From contig MNCI01004050.1 of the NCBI GenBank assembly GCA_015680685.1, positions 341,744-405,743 of the forward strand: a stretch of DNA of 64,000 nucleotides, in the 5' to 3' direction. Position numbers and translations under genes: made by a program. Under the pieces are notes generated by a model. The model saw nothing but the letters and a program-made list of their open reading frames with translations. It was not told the origin of the DNA and made no database searches. The first letter of the stretch is position 1. The number at the start of each line of letters is the position of its first letter. Positions 1-9,710 of this stretch are shown here, in pieces. The stretch is from Gnetum montanum (Eukaryota; Streptophyta; Gnetopsida; Gnetales; Gnetaceae).

Positions 1-180
1 CGTTTAGGCTTTCTACCCTGTAGGATTCCAAAAGAATCATTAAAGTAACCGATCTACACCACACAATTTGCCGTAAAATTCCCTAGAGGTATTACGTTTA
101 CGATCTTGGGTATAAGTTGATAATAGGGCTACCCGAAAAATACGGATCGGAGCCTGGCCCTCCTTCTAGCACCAGAAAAC
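1..180 (-). mobile_element. Leader end and primer-binding site of element D (Tat-like), partial
   Basis: On the minus strand this is the sequence just downstream of a 5' LTR. A primer-binding-site-like stretch (complement of 157-174, reading TGGTGCTAGAAGGAGGGC) begins six bases after the LTR edge. The same motif follows the 5' LTR of element A at 15038-15055 (TGGCACTAGAAGAAGGGC), which supports the call. The rest of D lies left of the window. CpG dinucleotides are common here, unlike in the older elements. Confidence 0.7.
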
Positions 181-946
181 TGTAACGACAAAAAATGTCT
201 GCAGCTAGAATACCAAACAAAATCCGTGTACATAGTCTTAACCACGGATCCGTGCGAGGGCTATGCTGGAGAAAACGAATCCGTAGTGCCCTGAACGGTC
301 TTGTCGATCAGACAGGGACTTATTAAATCAGTAAACCGATGGAGATTGTGAATATTTCGTGGATCGATTTGATTCGACGGGTCGCAAAATGAGAGAAAAA
401 CAATGTAGATGAATTATGATGATTATAACGCTAACACGATAAAAGGAATCAGACATGAGGAAAATGCGTGATTGCAAGATCTATGGTTTGACCTGGAAAA
501 ATGAGTATTTTGTATATTCCAGTTACACTGGGGAGACCCCGATTATTTTGTGTGAAGCAAACACAAAGTAACAAGAAAACTGTCTAAGCAGAATTACAGA
601 ATGGAGTCCGATCTACCTCGTAGGCCAGAGATGGGATGCAAGGAAGGTCAAGTTTTGACATCTATTGATCAACTACTTCTGATCGATAGAAACTCACAAA
701 CCACACCAGATGATCTTTTGATCTCTGATCTGCTCCTTTCACCTTAGGTAGTCTTTGCTTGAAGCTGCCGACGATCACCAATGGAGAAAGTTGTGTCTTC
801 GCCAAAGAGGTAATCACTCCTACTGCCAATGCTCAAGCAAAAATGTCTCCTATCTCTATGGAAAGATAGTGTTGTCAAATGATTGCCGGAGAAGATGCTA
901 CCCTCTCTCTCTATGTTCCCCCTTCTATTCTTTTTGCCAACTGGAT

Positions 947-955
947 TATTTATAG
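947..955 (-). promoter_or_regulatory. TATA-box candidate in the D LTR
   Basis: The minus strand reads CCTATAAAT, about 755 bp from the LTR start, in the same relative zone as the CTATAAAAAG of the A LTR (15764-15773). It is a likely core promoter for D transcription; the transcription start is not visible. Confidence 0.5.
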
Positions 956-1053
956 GTTTGACAACGTGTGGAGAAGGCATGGCTGTGATGACATGTGTTT
1001 CAAACCCTTCAAAAGATCATTGACTTGACTGTCCTTGTATTGAAATTCGTGAC

Positions 1054-1087
1054 TACGCACAATACGCACATCTGCGTATTGTGCGTA
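1054..1087. other. Perfect 15-bp stem hairpin in D U3
   Basis: Arms 1054-1068 and 1073-1087 are exact reverse complements (TACGCACAATACGCA and its complement) with a 4-base loop. It is the strongest of several palindromes in the D LTR built from the TACGC motif. Weaker TTACGCT...AGCGTAA pairs occur near 1350-1380 and 1507-1537. Confidence 0.9.
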
Positions 1088-1708
1088 TGGATGACAAATG
1101 TGGATTGGGCATGTCCCAGTTGATTTTGTGCTACATTACGCTTGTACGCATTGCGTCGTGTGCGAGAGCATAATAAAGCACACAAACAAGGGACTCAAGC
1201 TGCTTTACGCTGGTTCACGCTGCCAAGCATAATGAACCGTAAACAATGATTAACTTGGCAATGGGTTACACTGCGTACGCTGCGTTGCGTAACGAGCGTA
1301 ACTTGACCTGTTGCGCTTCCCTTGGATCCTTTTTTCATTTTCGAAGCTCATTACGCTGCCTTGCATAGTAGAGCGTAAATCTGCCCTTGGACAAAAGGCT
1401 TAGCAGAATACATGAGAGGTCACATATTACACCGCTTAGGCCTTAGGCTTCGCCAAATCTGCTGAAGTAAACTGCCTTCTAACGTCAGACTATGTTATGC
1501 TGAGCGTCATTACGCTACCTTGCGTACTATAGCGTAAAGACGGGAAACATAGTAAGATAAGAAATCTGCGAAGGGAAACCAAAGTCCTGATGCCACGCGC
1601 CTCTTTGCTTTGCCCTGCCTTGTTTTTCTTTCTGGAATTTTGTCATGTACTTTTGTCTGAATCGCGAATCTTCGCCTAAGGCCGACTCACAATTTTCACG
1701 GTGTTTCA

Positions 1709-2091
1709 GTATGAATGACTACCAAGAGCTGTATAATGCACTTAGGACCTTTGACATTGAACACAAAGAGCTCACTTCTTAGTTTTTCAATGTTGGGGAA
1801 CTATTTCAAACCATGTCCTATCTTGGAATGTTCTCATTCCAGCCCACATTGGAAAAGCAGTGTGGATTATGAATGATCCCTGGAGTAAGGAGGAGAAGAT
1901 GAAGGCATTTTTGGATGTCTTTCATCTTTTGCCAGAAGTTGCAAGTATGGCAAGGTAACCACAACAACCACCTTAGAAACCATGTGCACCTGAAGCAAGA
2001 GAAAGTTCTTCGGAACCTTAAGAGCCTTCACCACTTGGGACCATTTGATCTTCTTCATCATCTCCATGCCATCAAAGGAGTTAATTATTAG
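1709..2091 (+). pseudogene. C-terminal end of the third ORF of an Athila-like element (B0)
   Basis: Broken plus-strand reading frames here match the end of the third ORF of B1 (minus strand, about 20.0-20.4 kb). Both carry the motif SKEEKM followed by FHL and then a proline/glutamine-rich tail. At least one frameshift separates the first part (MNDYQELYNALR) from SKEEKMKAF. The upstream part was cut by the insertion of D at 1708/1709. The function of this ORF is unknown. Confidence 0.65.
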
Positions 2092-2275
2092 TTTTTGTCC
2101 TGGTATTCAATTTTGTTGTCATGAACACCAAATTTTTGTAATGATTATAAATTCATACACTTGAGCAATTAGTTTTTATTATTTTTATTCTGTGTCTTTA
2201 CTTTGTCAATAATCCCATACCTTCCCAAATTTTGTAAAGAACTCAATGACAAGTTTTCATTCAGTTGTGGGGGTA
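2092..2275 (+). other. B0 3' untranslated region and polypurine tract
   Basis: Noncoding tail between the third ORF and the 3' LTR. It ends in TTGTGGGGGTA (2265-2275), a polypurine tract directly abutting the LTR start TGATGAG at 2276. The same tract (TTGTGGAGGTA) precedes the 3' LTR of B1 on the other strand, so it fixes B0 as a plus-strand element whose 3' LTR begins here. Confidence 0.75.
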
Positions 2276-2588
2276 TGATGAGTTTTCATTATTAGGCCAC
2301 GTTGAGGGGTGCCGTGGACACAACCCCATCGATGTGTTCCCATCGACATAGGGTCTAACTCATTAACATGTAACCATTGATGTGGCATCCTGTCTTCACC
2401 TATAAATGTGTGCCTAACCATTGCATTTATGGCAATCTTTTCATAGTTGTAGTAAAGCTCTTGTAGTTTTTACTTCCAATAGTTAGATTACTTTCTGAGT
2501 GCCTGCAGTAGGGGTTAAGGATTGTACAGATCTTTATTCAAGCACTAATTTACCTAAGCACTTTAGTATGAACAATAATAAAGACAAG
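2276..2588 (+). repeat. B0 3' LTR, left part, interrupted by element A
   Basis: Starts TGATGAGTTTTC and continues as an Athila-like B-type LTR up to ACAAG, where element A begins. The LTR resumes at 16471, directly after a second ACAAG, and ends at 17015 in CTGCTCATCA. Joined without A it would be about 858 bp, matching the complete B2 LTRs (861 and 839 bp). Confidence 0.85.
2584..2588. repeat. Target-site duplication of element A (left copy)
   Basis: ACAAG directly before the LTR start TG at 2589. The identical 5-mer follows the other LTR at 16466-16470. A five-base duplication is normal for Ty3/gypsy integrases. Confidence 0.9.
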
Positions 2589-4202
2589 TGTAGCAACCAA
2601 AAATGTCGACAGCTAGAACACCAAGGTTAATGAGTGTACAACCTAACCCTAAATCTATGTGAGGGCCTGCTAGAGGTGGAGACAGGGTGCCCTGAATGGT
2701 CTAGTCGATCAAACAAAGACTTACCAGATGTAATGGGGGTGTAGTGTGGTTAGTCATAGTGCTAATGCGAAATGGTGTTAAGTGTGTAGGTAGTGTTTAT
2801 GGTGTTAACAGTGTCAGCGGTGTCAGTGGGGTCGAGTGTAGTCAAGAGTTTCAATGAAGTGGATAATGTCAATGCATGTAGACTACTACCCAAGCATAGT
2901 TTTAGGTATGGCTATGAGGTAACATAATGAAAAATGCAAGTAAAGTGTGAAAAAATGCAAAGAAAGAGAGAGAGAAGCAAAACACCATCCCAAATGGGGT
3001 TGAGTGTAGTTAACACCAAAAGGGGTTAGAAGGTACACAATGTACAACAGGCATAGTGGACATCATAGTCACAATCTTAGGGGTGTTTGGCCATGAAGAC
3101 TAGCACTTTGCCAAGGCGTTTGCATTTGCCGGGTTGGCTGCCATAGTGTACCAGTAGCTGCAATGTTCTAGTGGACTACAGTGGTCTGCAACTTCACCAA
3201 TATGCCTTTGGTCTTCTCCCAAGCACTCAAATTTTCTCATGTCAAAAATTAGCCAACCTTGAAAATGGTGAGGGTGTGGCTATCTATAGATTTAGAGTTA
3301 GCAGAAGATGTGGGATGGTTGCCATGTGGCAGAGGGCACAGTTGGAACTACACTCTCACCCAACTATGCTCTCCATTGGGCTAATGGTGTTGTGCTTTGT
3401 TGTGCTCTACCAAACTCTATGAGACTGTGAGATTGTGACTACACTACCAACTACATGTGTATCCTAAAAAGATTGTAAGATGCCTGAAGAAAATGAAACT
3501 TGGAGACTATGCTTTGGGACTACACTCTCCATGCTCTTGCATGGGGTCAAGCATAGTTACAATTTTGGGGCCAAATAGGGAATACAAAAAGAAGCATTTG
3601 CTAACTATGCTTGTTGAACATGAGTTGGAGCTTAGCTAAGTGGTTTCTCTATGCTATGGAGCTAATAGAGGCTATTCGTATTGAATAAGCTCTTCACTAG
3701 AGGCTAACTATGCTTTGGGTTGGGGGAGAGCGTAGTCCTAGTGTTGAGGAAGTTTGAGAAAAATGAGTTTCTTGTAGACTACTCTCCCCATAGGAGGCTG
3801 ACTACGCTCCCAACTAGGGGTGAGTATAGTCTTGGGACTTGTCAAAGCTTTCCCTTTTGCTGACTATGCTCTCCACTAGAGACTGAGTATGCTATGGGCC
3901 AGTGGAGAGTGTTTTCATAACACTTAGAAAAATTTGCTACAATTGGCTTTATGTTGACACTCAGAAAAAATTGCAAAACTGGCTTTCATGTTGACTATGC
4001 TCTCCATGGGATTTTGACTACAATCCCTATTGGGGAAGAGTGTAGTCTCAACACTTAGCCAAAACTGCAAAAAGAATGGCCTTCATGCTAACTATGCTCT
4101 CCATTGGAGGTTGACTATGCTCCCATTTGGGAGAGAGTTTAGTCTCAATAGTTAGCCAAAATTGCAGTCTAGATGCCATAGTATAGACTTTGTGGTGTTT
4201 CA
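2589..4202 (-). repeat. 3' LTR of element A, 1614 bp
   Basis: TG at 2589 and CA at 4202. It aligns along its length with the 5' LTR at 15061-16465. It is 209 bp longer, largely because it holds about five copies of a hairpin-forming module (GACTATGCTC...GAGCGTAGTC, around 3705-3740, 3777-3838, 3858-3910, 3990-4055, 4088-4150) where the other LTR has about three. A short GA tract lies near 2962-2977. A TATA-like CTATAGATA is at about 3278-3290 on the minus strand. Confidence 0.9.
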
Positions 4203-4257
4203 TTAGCCCTTCTTTGTTGATGTTTGGAGGAGTGGCCTAAGAGACATCAACAAAGAA
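4203..4257 (-). other. Polypurine-tract region of A with a 14-bp inverted repeat
   Basis: On the minus strand CAACAAAGAAGGGCTAA immediately precedes the 3' LTR start and is the likely plus-strand primer. Arms 4210-4223 and 4244-4257 (TTCTTTGTTGATGT and its exact complement) face each other across 20 bases. Just beyond the second arm stands TCAAAACACCAC, an image of the LTR start TGAAACACCAC in the opposite orientation. So two tract-plus-LTR-start sequences stand head to head. Confidence 0.6.
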
Positions 4258-4423
4258 TATCAAAACACCACAATATACTTGGCACCAACATTGAAATACC
4301 ACTAATTTCAGCCTAGCACTTTGAATTGAAAATGACTTAAGCCATTTCAAGCATTCAGAAAATTATCTAGATCATACAAGTGGAAGGTTTTCATGTGTTG
4401 TTATAAATATAAAATGACTGAAA

Positions 4424-4820
4424 ATTTCCTGTGGCAGTTCAAAGGCACATGCACCAATTGTTGAATATTATCCAGCAAAGGAAGATGTGGAGATTATGCT
4501 TCTCTCTATAACGTTGGATGTTTTGTGCGTATCATCAATGGAATCCTCTTTGGTAGAGTCAGTTTCTAATTTAATTATTCCAAGATTAATTTATCAGTTA
4601 GTTGCAGCAACGAAGTTTCTTAGTGCTTGGGTTAAGCAACCAAAGTTGCATGCCTATCATTTCTGTCCTCGTAGATTCCTCCATCCAGTAACTAACTATT
4701 GTTTATGATATGAGCATGGGAGAGACTGAAATAAATCAAGTTCATTTAAGAGAAAAGCTTCATGCTCATCTCAATTTACCAGTGGATCGCCCAACGCTAA
4801 GAGCTGCAAAACGCGTTTGA
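4424..4820 (+). pseudogene. Gene-like segment, unrecognised protein
   Basis: An open plus-strand frame of about 94 codons (4424-4708) ends with a stop and is followed by a second frame at 4710-4820. The first frame contains SLVESVSNLIIPRLIYQL and KQPKLHAYHFCPRRF; the second contains REKLHAHLNLPVDRPTLRAA. Both look like ordinary protein, unlike the stop-riddled retroelement frames around them, and the region keeps CpGs. I do not recognise the family. It lies in what would be the U3 of putative LTR F and may be a captured host-gene fragment. Chance open frames remain possible. Confidence 0.3.
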
Positions 4821-6302
4821 TTTGGAGTGGGATTGCTGGTGGCCAAATCAATCTACTAGATGGTGTGGGTGGAAAAAGGCAATAAGTAGCAAAGGCTCGG
4901 AATTTCCTGATGCAGATGAACAACGCAGAGCCAAGAAGACCAGAATGCCGCCTGCAAAATTATATTCCCATGAATAGAAAGATCGTTGTTTGTACATGCA
5001 AGGACTAGGATCTAGTAACATGCAATTACAACTTTCAACCTCTAGTTCTGTAATCAAAGGAGATGGAGCACGCAAATTCTTCGAAGAAGATTGTCAACAA
5101 TAGCAATTCTCATAGGCAGAGAAAGGGAATTGGTTGGGTCTTAATAGTAGTGTTTGGCACGCTAGCAATCAGAGTATTCCATCCAATCATTTACATAGAA
5201 AAACCTCTGGGACAAAAAAAGCTTGCAGCATGATCAGGAAGCATATTCTTCAAGAGCTACTTCCTGCTGGAGACCTCCAACAGCCTGATTGAGCAAGGCC
5301 ACCTGGATGAGGGCCTCCAAACTCGTGCATTCTGACGGTCGTTACCTTTACCATGCTTGCCGAGTCTCTCAGAATATTTTGTGTCTGGAATGGCACAGTT
5401 TTCCAGTCTCTGAATATTTCGTGCCTGGGAATAGCATACCTACATGGAAATTTATGGGAATTTAACTTCCACTCTGGGCCACAAAATGGTGTAAGTGCTA
5501 AGATCATGTTGCTGTAATTTTTAAAGAGTGAATGCAAGGAATCTGACCAACCAACTACTCCACGTGACGGTTTTAAATTCTGAAAGCCACATCATTTATT
5601 CCTTATGTTACAATGTTCACTGTTGAAATTTTGCTTTTTCTGGCAACTAAGGGTAACTGCTGCTATGCTATGCGCCCGAGATTGGTGATTCCAAACAAAA
5701 ATTTACGAACTATTTACGTTTCGGGGGAGCACGTACAGAAGCGCATCTGCAATAGCCTTGTCCTGCTCTGGATCTTCCCAGAAACTTCATTTCATTGTTA
5801 AGTGGCCAGTAAGCAATCAAGATTTATGGCATCGACATGACACAAACCACAGAAAATAGGGAGTACGAATGAATAAACAAACACAAGGAAATCAAAAAAT
5901 GGCTACTTTGATAACCAAAGGCCGAAGGGCCAAGTTTGGGTCATACGGAAATCACGTTTGGAACGGGGCCGCTGGATTGGTTGGTGCCCAATGAGATATT
6001 CCCCATGGAGGCTCGCTCGGCTGGGTAGAGCGTGTTTGTTTGCATTAACATGATCTTCACTGTCATTGCTGCATAGGCGTTTTTGTCACTTTCCTACAAT
6101 CTCAAAAAAAGAACAAAAAAAATATAATTTTTCAAGCAAGCCGGAGCTGGAGCTAATCCTTCTAAATTTTCTTTGAAGATTTTTATCGCTGGAGGGCTTG
6201 TTTTTCTAATTTGTTTGTATTTTCATGGGCTTGAATGACCCAAAAATTGTAAAATACATTGAACCTAGTCAAAGAAAACCCTAGCCAAACCCTAGCCCAA
6301 CC
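4821..6302. other. CpG-retaining noncoding stretch, no gene called
   Basis: Mixed-composition sequence with many CpGs and no retroelement similarity that I can see. Short open frames exist on both strands. One minus-strand frame near 5760-5800 reads EDPEQDKAIADALLY, but it runs into stops and has no recognisable family. An A-rich tract lies at about 6102-6130. It lies between the gene-like segment and the TATA box of putative LTR F. Confidence 0.4.
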
Positions 6303-6310
6303 CTATAAAT
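6303..6310 (+). promoter_or_regulatory. TATA-box candidate of putative LTR F
   Basis: CTATAAAT within CCCTATAAATACCCT. The same 15-base context occurs at 63899-63913 in the LTR of element E, which suggests a shared core promoter of Tat-like LTRs. Confidence 0.5.
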
Positions 6311-6856
6311 ACCCTATCAATTCACACAAACAAGGAGGCAAGGAGAAGAAGAGGAAGAAGATTGGAAGAGGCAAAGATTGAGAGATTGGTAATTCTGAAG
6401 GAGGACAGAACTTGCAATACTTGGATGCTTGGAAAATCTGATTGTTGGCTTTCAAGTATTTCACACCATCGTGTCATATCATTCCAGGGCTAGGCGTTTG
6501 ACTTGCCATCCACACATGTGCAACTACGCTTTGACCGGTGCATATTCCTGTTTGAATAATACAATACAGTTTCATTATTGCCTCCCATTTACATTGTTTA
6601 GTTCTATTTATGTTTTATAAATATAACTTTGTTTATGCTTTATTCATAATTCAGTACGCTTTATTTACATTTCGTATCGTTGTTTACATTCCGTTTACAT
6701 CCTGTTTACGATAACCCCAGTGCTAGCCGTAGCTTACGCTCGGGGAAGTCCTTGGTTGATTTGCGTGCAAACTAGCCAAGGCACTCTACCTTCGTTTACT
6801 TTTCTAGCTTGCCCTCGGGCGAAGGTAGGGTTAGCTATGGCTGCCCAACAATCTTT

Positions 6857-6875
6857 TGGTGTCTATTTCCCTTCC
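6857..6875 (+). other. Primer-binding-site-like sequence after putative LTR F
   Basis: TGGTGTCTATTTCCCTTCC stands six bases after CCCAACA, the proposed LTR end. It starts with TGG as tRNA 3'-end complements do and resembles the B1 site (TGGTGTCATTTCC) in its first half. The tRNA is not identified. No gag follows in this orientation; sequence of A resumes by about 6950. Confidence 0.3.
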
Positions 6876-7924
6876 AGCCTTACACCAACGATTTAGGTTA
6901 GTACAAACATCATTCTTTAGTACCTGATCAAATGTTGTTGCACCATGCCCAAGAGTGCTATGGATAGTGGCATGCTAGATAGTAGGTGAGAAGTGGAAGT
7001 AAAAGGTGTAGGTAATGTGTTGAGGATAAAAGGGAAGATGGAATGCAAATGATATGTTATGATGTAAGGACATCACGACTAATGATGACCATGACACCTG
7101 AATGGCTTGTCCTTGAGAAAGTTGACCTCTTGTCAAAGTGCTTATAAGAGAGTTATGGTGTAGGTTCAAGGTTGGGCAAACTATATAACTGCTTTGTGAC
7201 TAGATTGCTTAACAATGTGCTCCCCATCTCCCCCCCCCCCCCCCCCCCCCCAACATTTTTTTGGTAGGGTGAACCTTCTTTGGGCTTTGCATGTTACTAA
7301 GTGCTTCCTATGAAGCGAAATGCTTTCTATCAAGTGAGTTGCATGTCACTAGATGGGTTTTGCTTTGTTGTTTGTGAAACCATGTTGCATCTGTATGATA
7401 GGTGTTTTCTCCCTGAGATGACTTATGTTACATCCACCTAGTCTTTGACTGACTGATAGATGCTTTCATGGAATGAGTTATGTTATGTCTACCTTAGAAA
7501 TCTAAGACTTGATGTGAGATGTAAAGAGGATGCCATGTGATCACAAAAAGTGAGCATCAAAAAGGTTTGCAATCTTTGCTATGCAAGGAATGAAAGGGTA
7601 TTGGGATGTAGGAGTAGATGTAAGTAGGCTATAATAGGATAATAGGGATATTCACTCTTGAGAGGATTAGTTAGTCCAATCATGCACATCAGAGTGATGT
7701 GGTGACTTGCTATTGTGATGAGATGCACCTTTGCATGACTACTTGGGGCTTCATCCTACAAACATAACTCTGAGAAGATAAGAAAACCATATAATACATA
7801 AATACAATAGAGTGAAAATAACAAAATGTAGAAGGCCACATCAAATTTTAAGTGTGCTTGCTCGCTTAGGAGAGTTATAGTATGCTCGCTTGCAGAAGGA
7901 TGGAAAAAGTTATTAATGTGAACC
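6876..7924 (-). other. 3' untranslated region of element A, no gene
   Basis: AT-rich decayed sequence between the integrase end and the 3' LTR. Its only clear structures are the 22-base C run at 7230-7251 and, further right, the tandem repeats. No reading frame of interest on either strand. Confidence 0.5.
7230..7251. repeat. C22 homopolymer (G22 on the element's sense strand)
   Basis: A run of 22 C on the plus strand. On the minus strand, the sense strand of A, it reads G22 followed by AGATGGGG. It could be an expanded purine tract or slippage in a G-rich stretch. Its exact length is uncertain because homopolymers are error-prone in assemblies. Confidence 0.8.
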
Positions 7925-8190
7925 CAGTTTAAGATCTTGGTAGACCATGGCTTTACTAGTTTAAGGTCCTAGTGGACCGTTGGTCCCAATTTAAGGTCCT
8001 AGCAGACCATGCTATGCTAGTTTATAGTCTTAGTATATGTGTTGTGCTAGTTTAACATTGTGAACTAAGGATGAGCTATGCTAATTTATAGTCATAGAAA
8101 ACCTCTATGGTAGTTTAATATCATAGTAGACATGTTGTGCTAGTTTAACATCATAGTGGAAAACTGTGCCAGTTTAGTGTCATAGCGGAC
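7925..8190 (-). repeat. Degenerate tandem repeat in the 3' UTR of A, about 30-38-bp unit
   Basis: About eight copies of a unit seen on the plus strand as AGTTTAAGGTCCTAGTGGACCATG, beginning just after the integrase C-terminus. A related array (GACCTTAAACTAGCAAT) lies at 57131-57410 in element C in the opposite orientation, matching C's reversed orientation, so it is an ancestral feature of the family's 3' UTR. Confidence 0.75.
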
Positions 8191-8229
8191 AACTACTTAC
8201 CATGCTTAATTGATGTGCATTACTTCATG

Positions 8230-9710
8230 CTAGATGTAGTACAGCTTTAAGTATGAGTGGTTTACTAGATTAGCAAACTTGTTTTCATCTTGATCAGTGA
8301 GTTTGAATGCTCCACTGTCATAGGCCTTAATGATAAGAAAAGGCCCCTCCCAGTTGGCTGAGAATTTACTTTCAAGTTCACAAATGGCCTTGAGGACTAA
8401 GTCCCCTTTCCTAATTAGACGTTGATGTTGGTTGTGACGATGCTTTTGCCATTGCTTTTCTTGATGCCACTTAATGCAATCAGCATACACATGTGCTTCT
8501 CCTCTATTGAGTTGAGGTCTATAGTTCTCAACTCATTGTTCTGACCTTCATTGTTGAAGTCTAAGAGGATTACCTAGAGTGATGGAACCTACAATTCAAG
8601 CGGCAAAAGTGCTTCAGACCCATAGATAAGGGTATAAGGCATCATACTTGTTGTTGTTCAATGCATCATGTGGTAGGCCTAAAGTGCGTAGACCAATTGC
8701 TCATGCCATCATCATTTGTTATTGCTTAGCATCTTCTTGAGGAGGTTAATGATAACCTTGTTGGTGGCCTATGCTTGGCTATTAGCCTAAGGGTAGTATG
8801 GTGATGAAAAGGAGTGCTTGATGCTCCAGTGCTCACAAAAGGCTTTGGTTTTGGTGTTGCTAAATTGCTATCCATTATCTATCACTATGGTTATGGGCAA
8901 ACCAAAATGGGTCACTATGTTGTCTAGCACAAACTTGCAAACTTGCTGCAATGTTGTCTTCCTAAGGGAAATATCTTTGACCCACTTGATGAATTATTCC
9001 ATTGTAGTTATTATAAAGCTATGCTCTACAAAGGGCTTACGCGTTATGTGTCCGATGATGTCTAGATCCTAGCGTCGAAACATCCACATGATTTACGTCA
9101 TGTGCAATTCAGTTGGTGGCATATGCATTAAGTTGCAATGCCATTGACAAATGTCACATGTCTTGACTTTCAAGAAGTAGTTGCTCTCCATGTAAGGCCA
9201 ATAGTAGTCTAACTGTATGATTTTTACTATCATTTTCCTAGGTGCTATGTGACCTCCACACAGTCCTTCATAGACCTGCTCAACAATTATTTTTGCTTCA
9301 TCTTTGCTTACGTAGGTTAGTAGTATGCTATCATAGGATTTGTGACATAGTGTGTTATTGCTTATGAGAATGTACTACCATGAACATTTGCATACTATGT
9401 CCTTTTGAGTAGCAGTTAAGTGGTGTAGGGCTCACCTTGTAGAAGGTACGCCTTGATGTCATCATACCACTCTTTTATGTGGGTGGTGCTAATTGTGGCT
9501 ATGGATGCATCTTCAATGGTTTTTCTAATAGGTGTAGTACAATTTGCCATCAAGATGGGTAATGCATTAAACATGCTAGGCATGATGCTAAGGGCTAATG
9601 TTCCAAGTGTGTCAACAATGACATTTTTTCCTTAGGAGACATGCTAGACATTAATAACTGCAAAGTGTTGGAGCAAGTGTTTTGATAGATCGTAGTATTT
9701 TTTGTGTATG
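8230..9710 (-). pseudogene. pol: Element A integrase with the tail of RNase H, degraded
   Basis: Minus-strand frames give, in order: the RNase H end (KNVIVDTLGTLA near 9.6 kb), a linker with HIKEWYDDIKAYLLQGE, the integrase HHCC zinc module (VYEGLCGGH, then CDICQ, about 9.29-9.15 kb), the PPTELH motif typical of Tat-clade integrases, and the C-terminal KRKGDLVL-type and NWEGPFLI segments (8490-8230). Many stops and frameshifts separate these blocks, and the catalytic core between 9.1 and 8.5 kb is badly eroded. The gene normally inserts the cDNA into the genome; this copy is dead. Confidence 0.85.

Larger units (their letters stand above)
181..1708 (-). repeat. 5' LTR of element D (Tat-like, TGAAACACC-type), 1528 bp
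   Basis: The LTR runs TG...CA; on the minus strand it starts TGAAACACCGTG and ends CGTTACA. The right edge (ggtgtttca) and left edge (tgtaacgac) match the edges of both LTRs of element A. The terminal 150 bp at the left aligns with the corresponding A LTR ends at 2589 and 15061. U3 (right part) carries repeated TTACGCT...AGCGTAA hairpins. A TATA-like CTATAAATA lies at about 947-955 on the minus strand. CpG-rich and probably young compared with its neighbours. Confidence 0.8.
4260..6850 (+). repeat. Putative foreign LTR (F) inside element A, plus orientation, about 2.6 kb
   Basis: The left edge TCAAAACACCAC resembles the A-family LTR start with TG changed to TC, preceded by a tract-like sequence. 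There is a TATA box at 6303-6310. U5-like sequence near 6740-6790 resembles the D LTR (AGTCC...GAT...AGGGCACT order). The right edge CCCAACA is followed six bases on by a TGG-starting primer-site-like stretch. It lacks the hairpin arrays of other Tat-like LTRs and has many CpGs. The alternative is a composite insertion that is not one LTR. Confidence 0.4.

Noticed and set aside
7230-7251. G22 as the functional polypurine tract of A
   Set aside because: The tract must abut the 3' LTR; the purine stretch at 4203-4219 does, whereas this lies 3 kb away.
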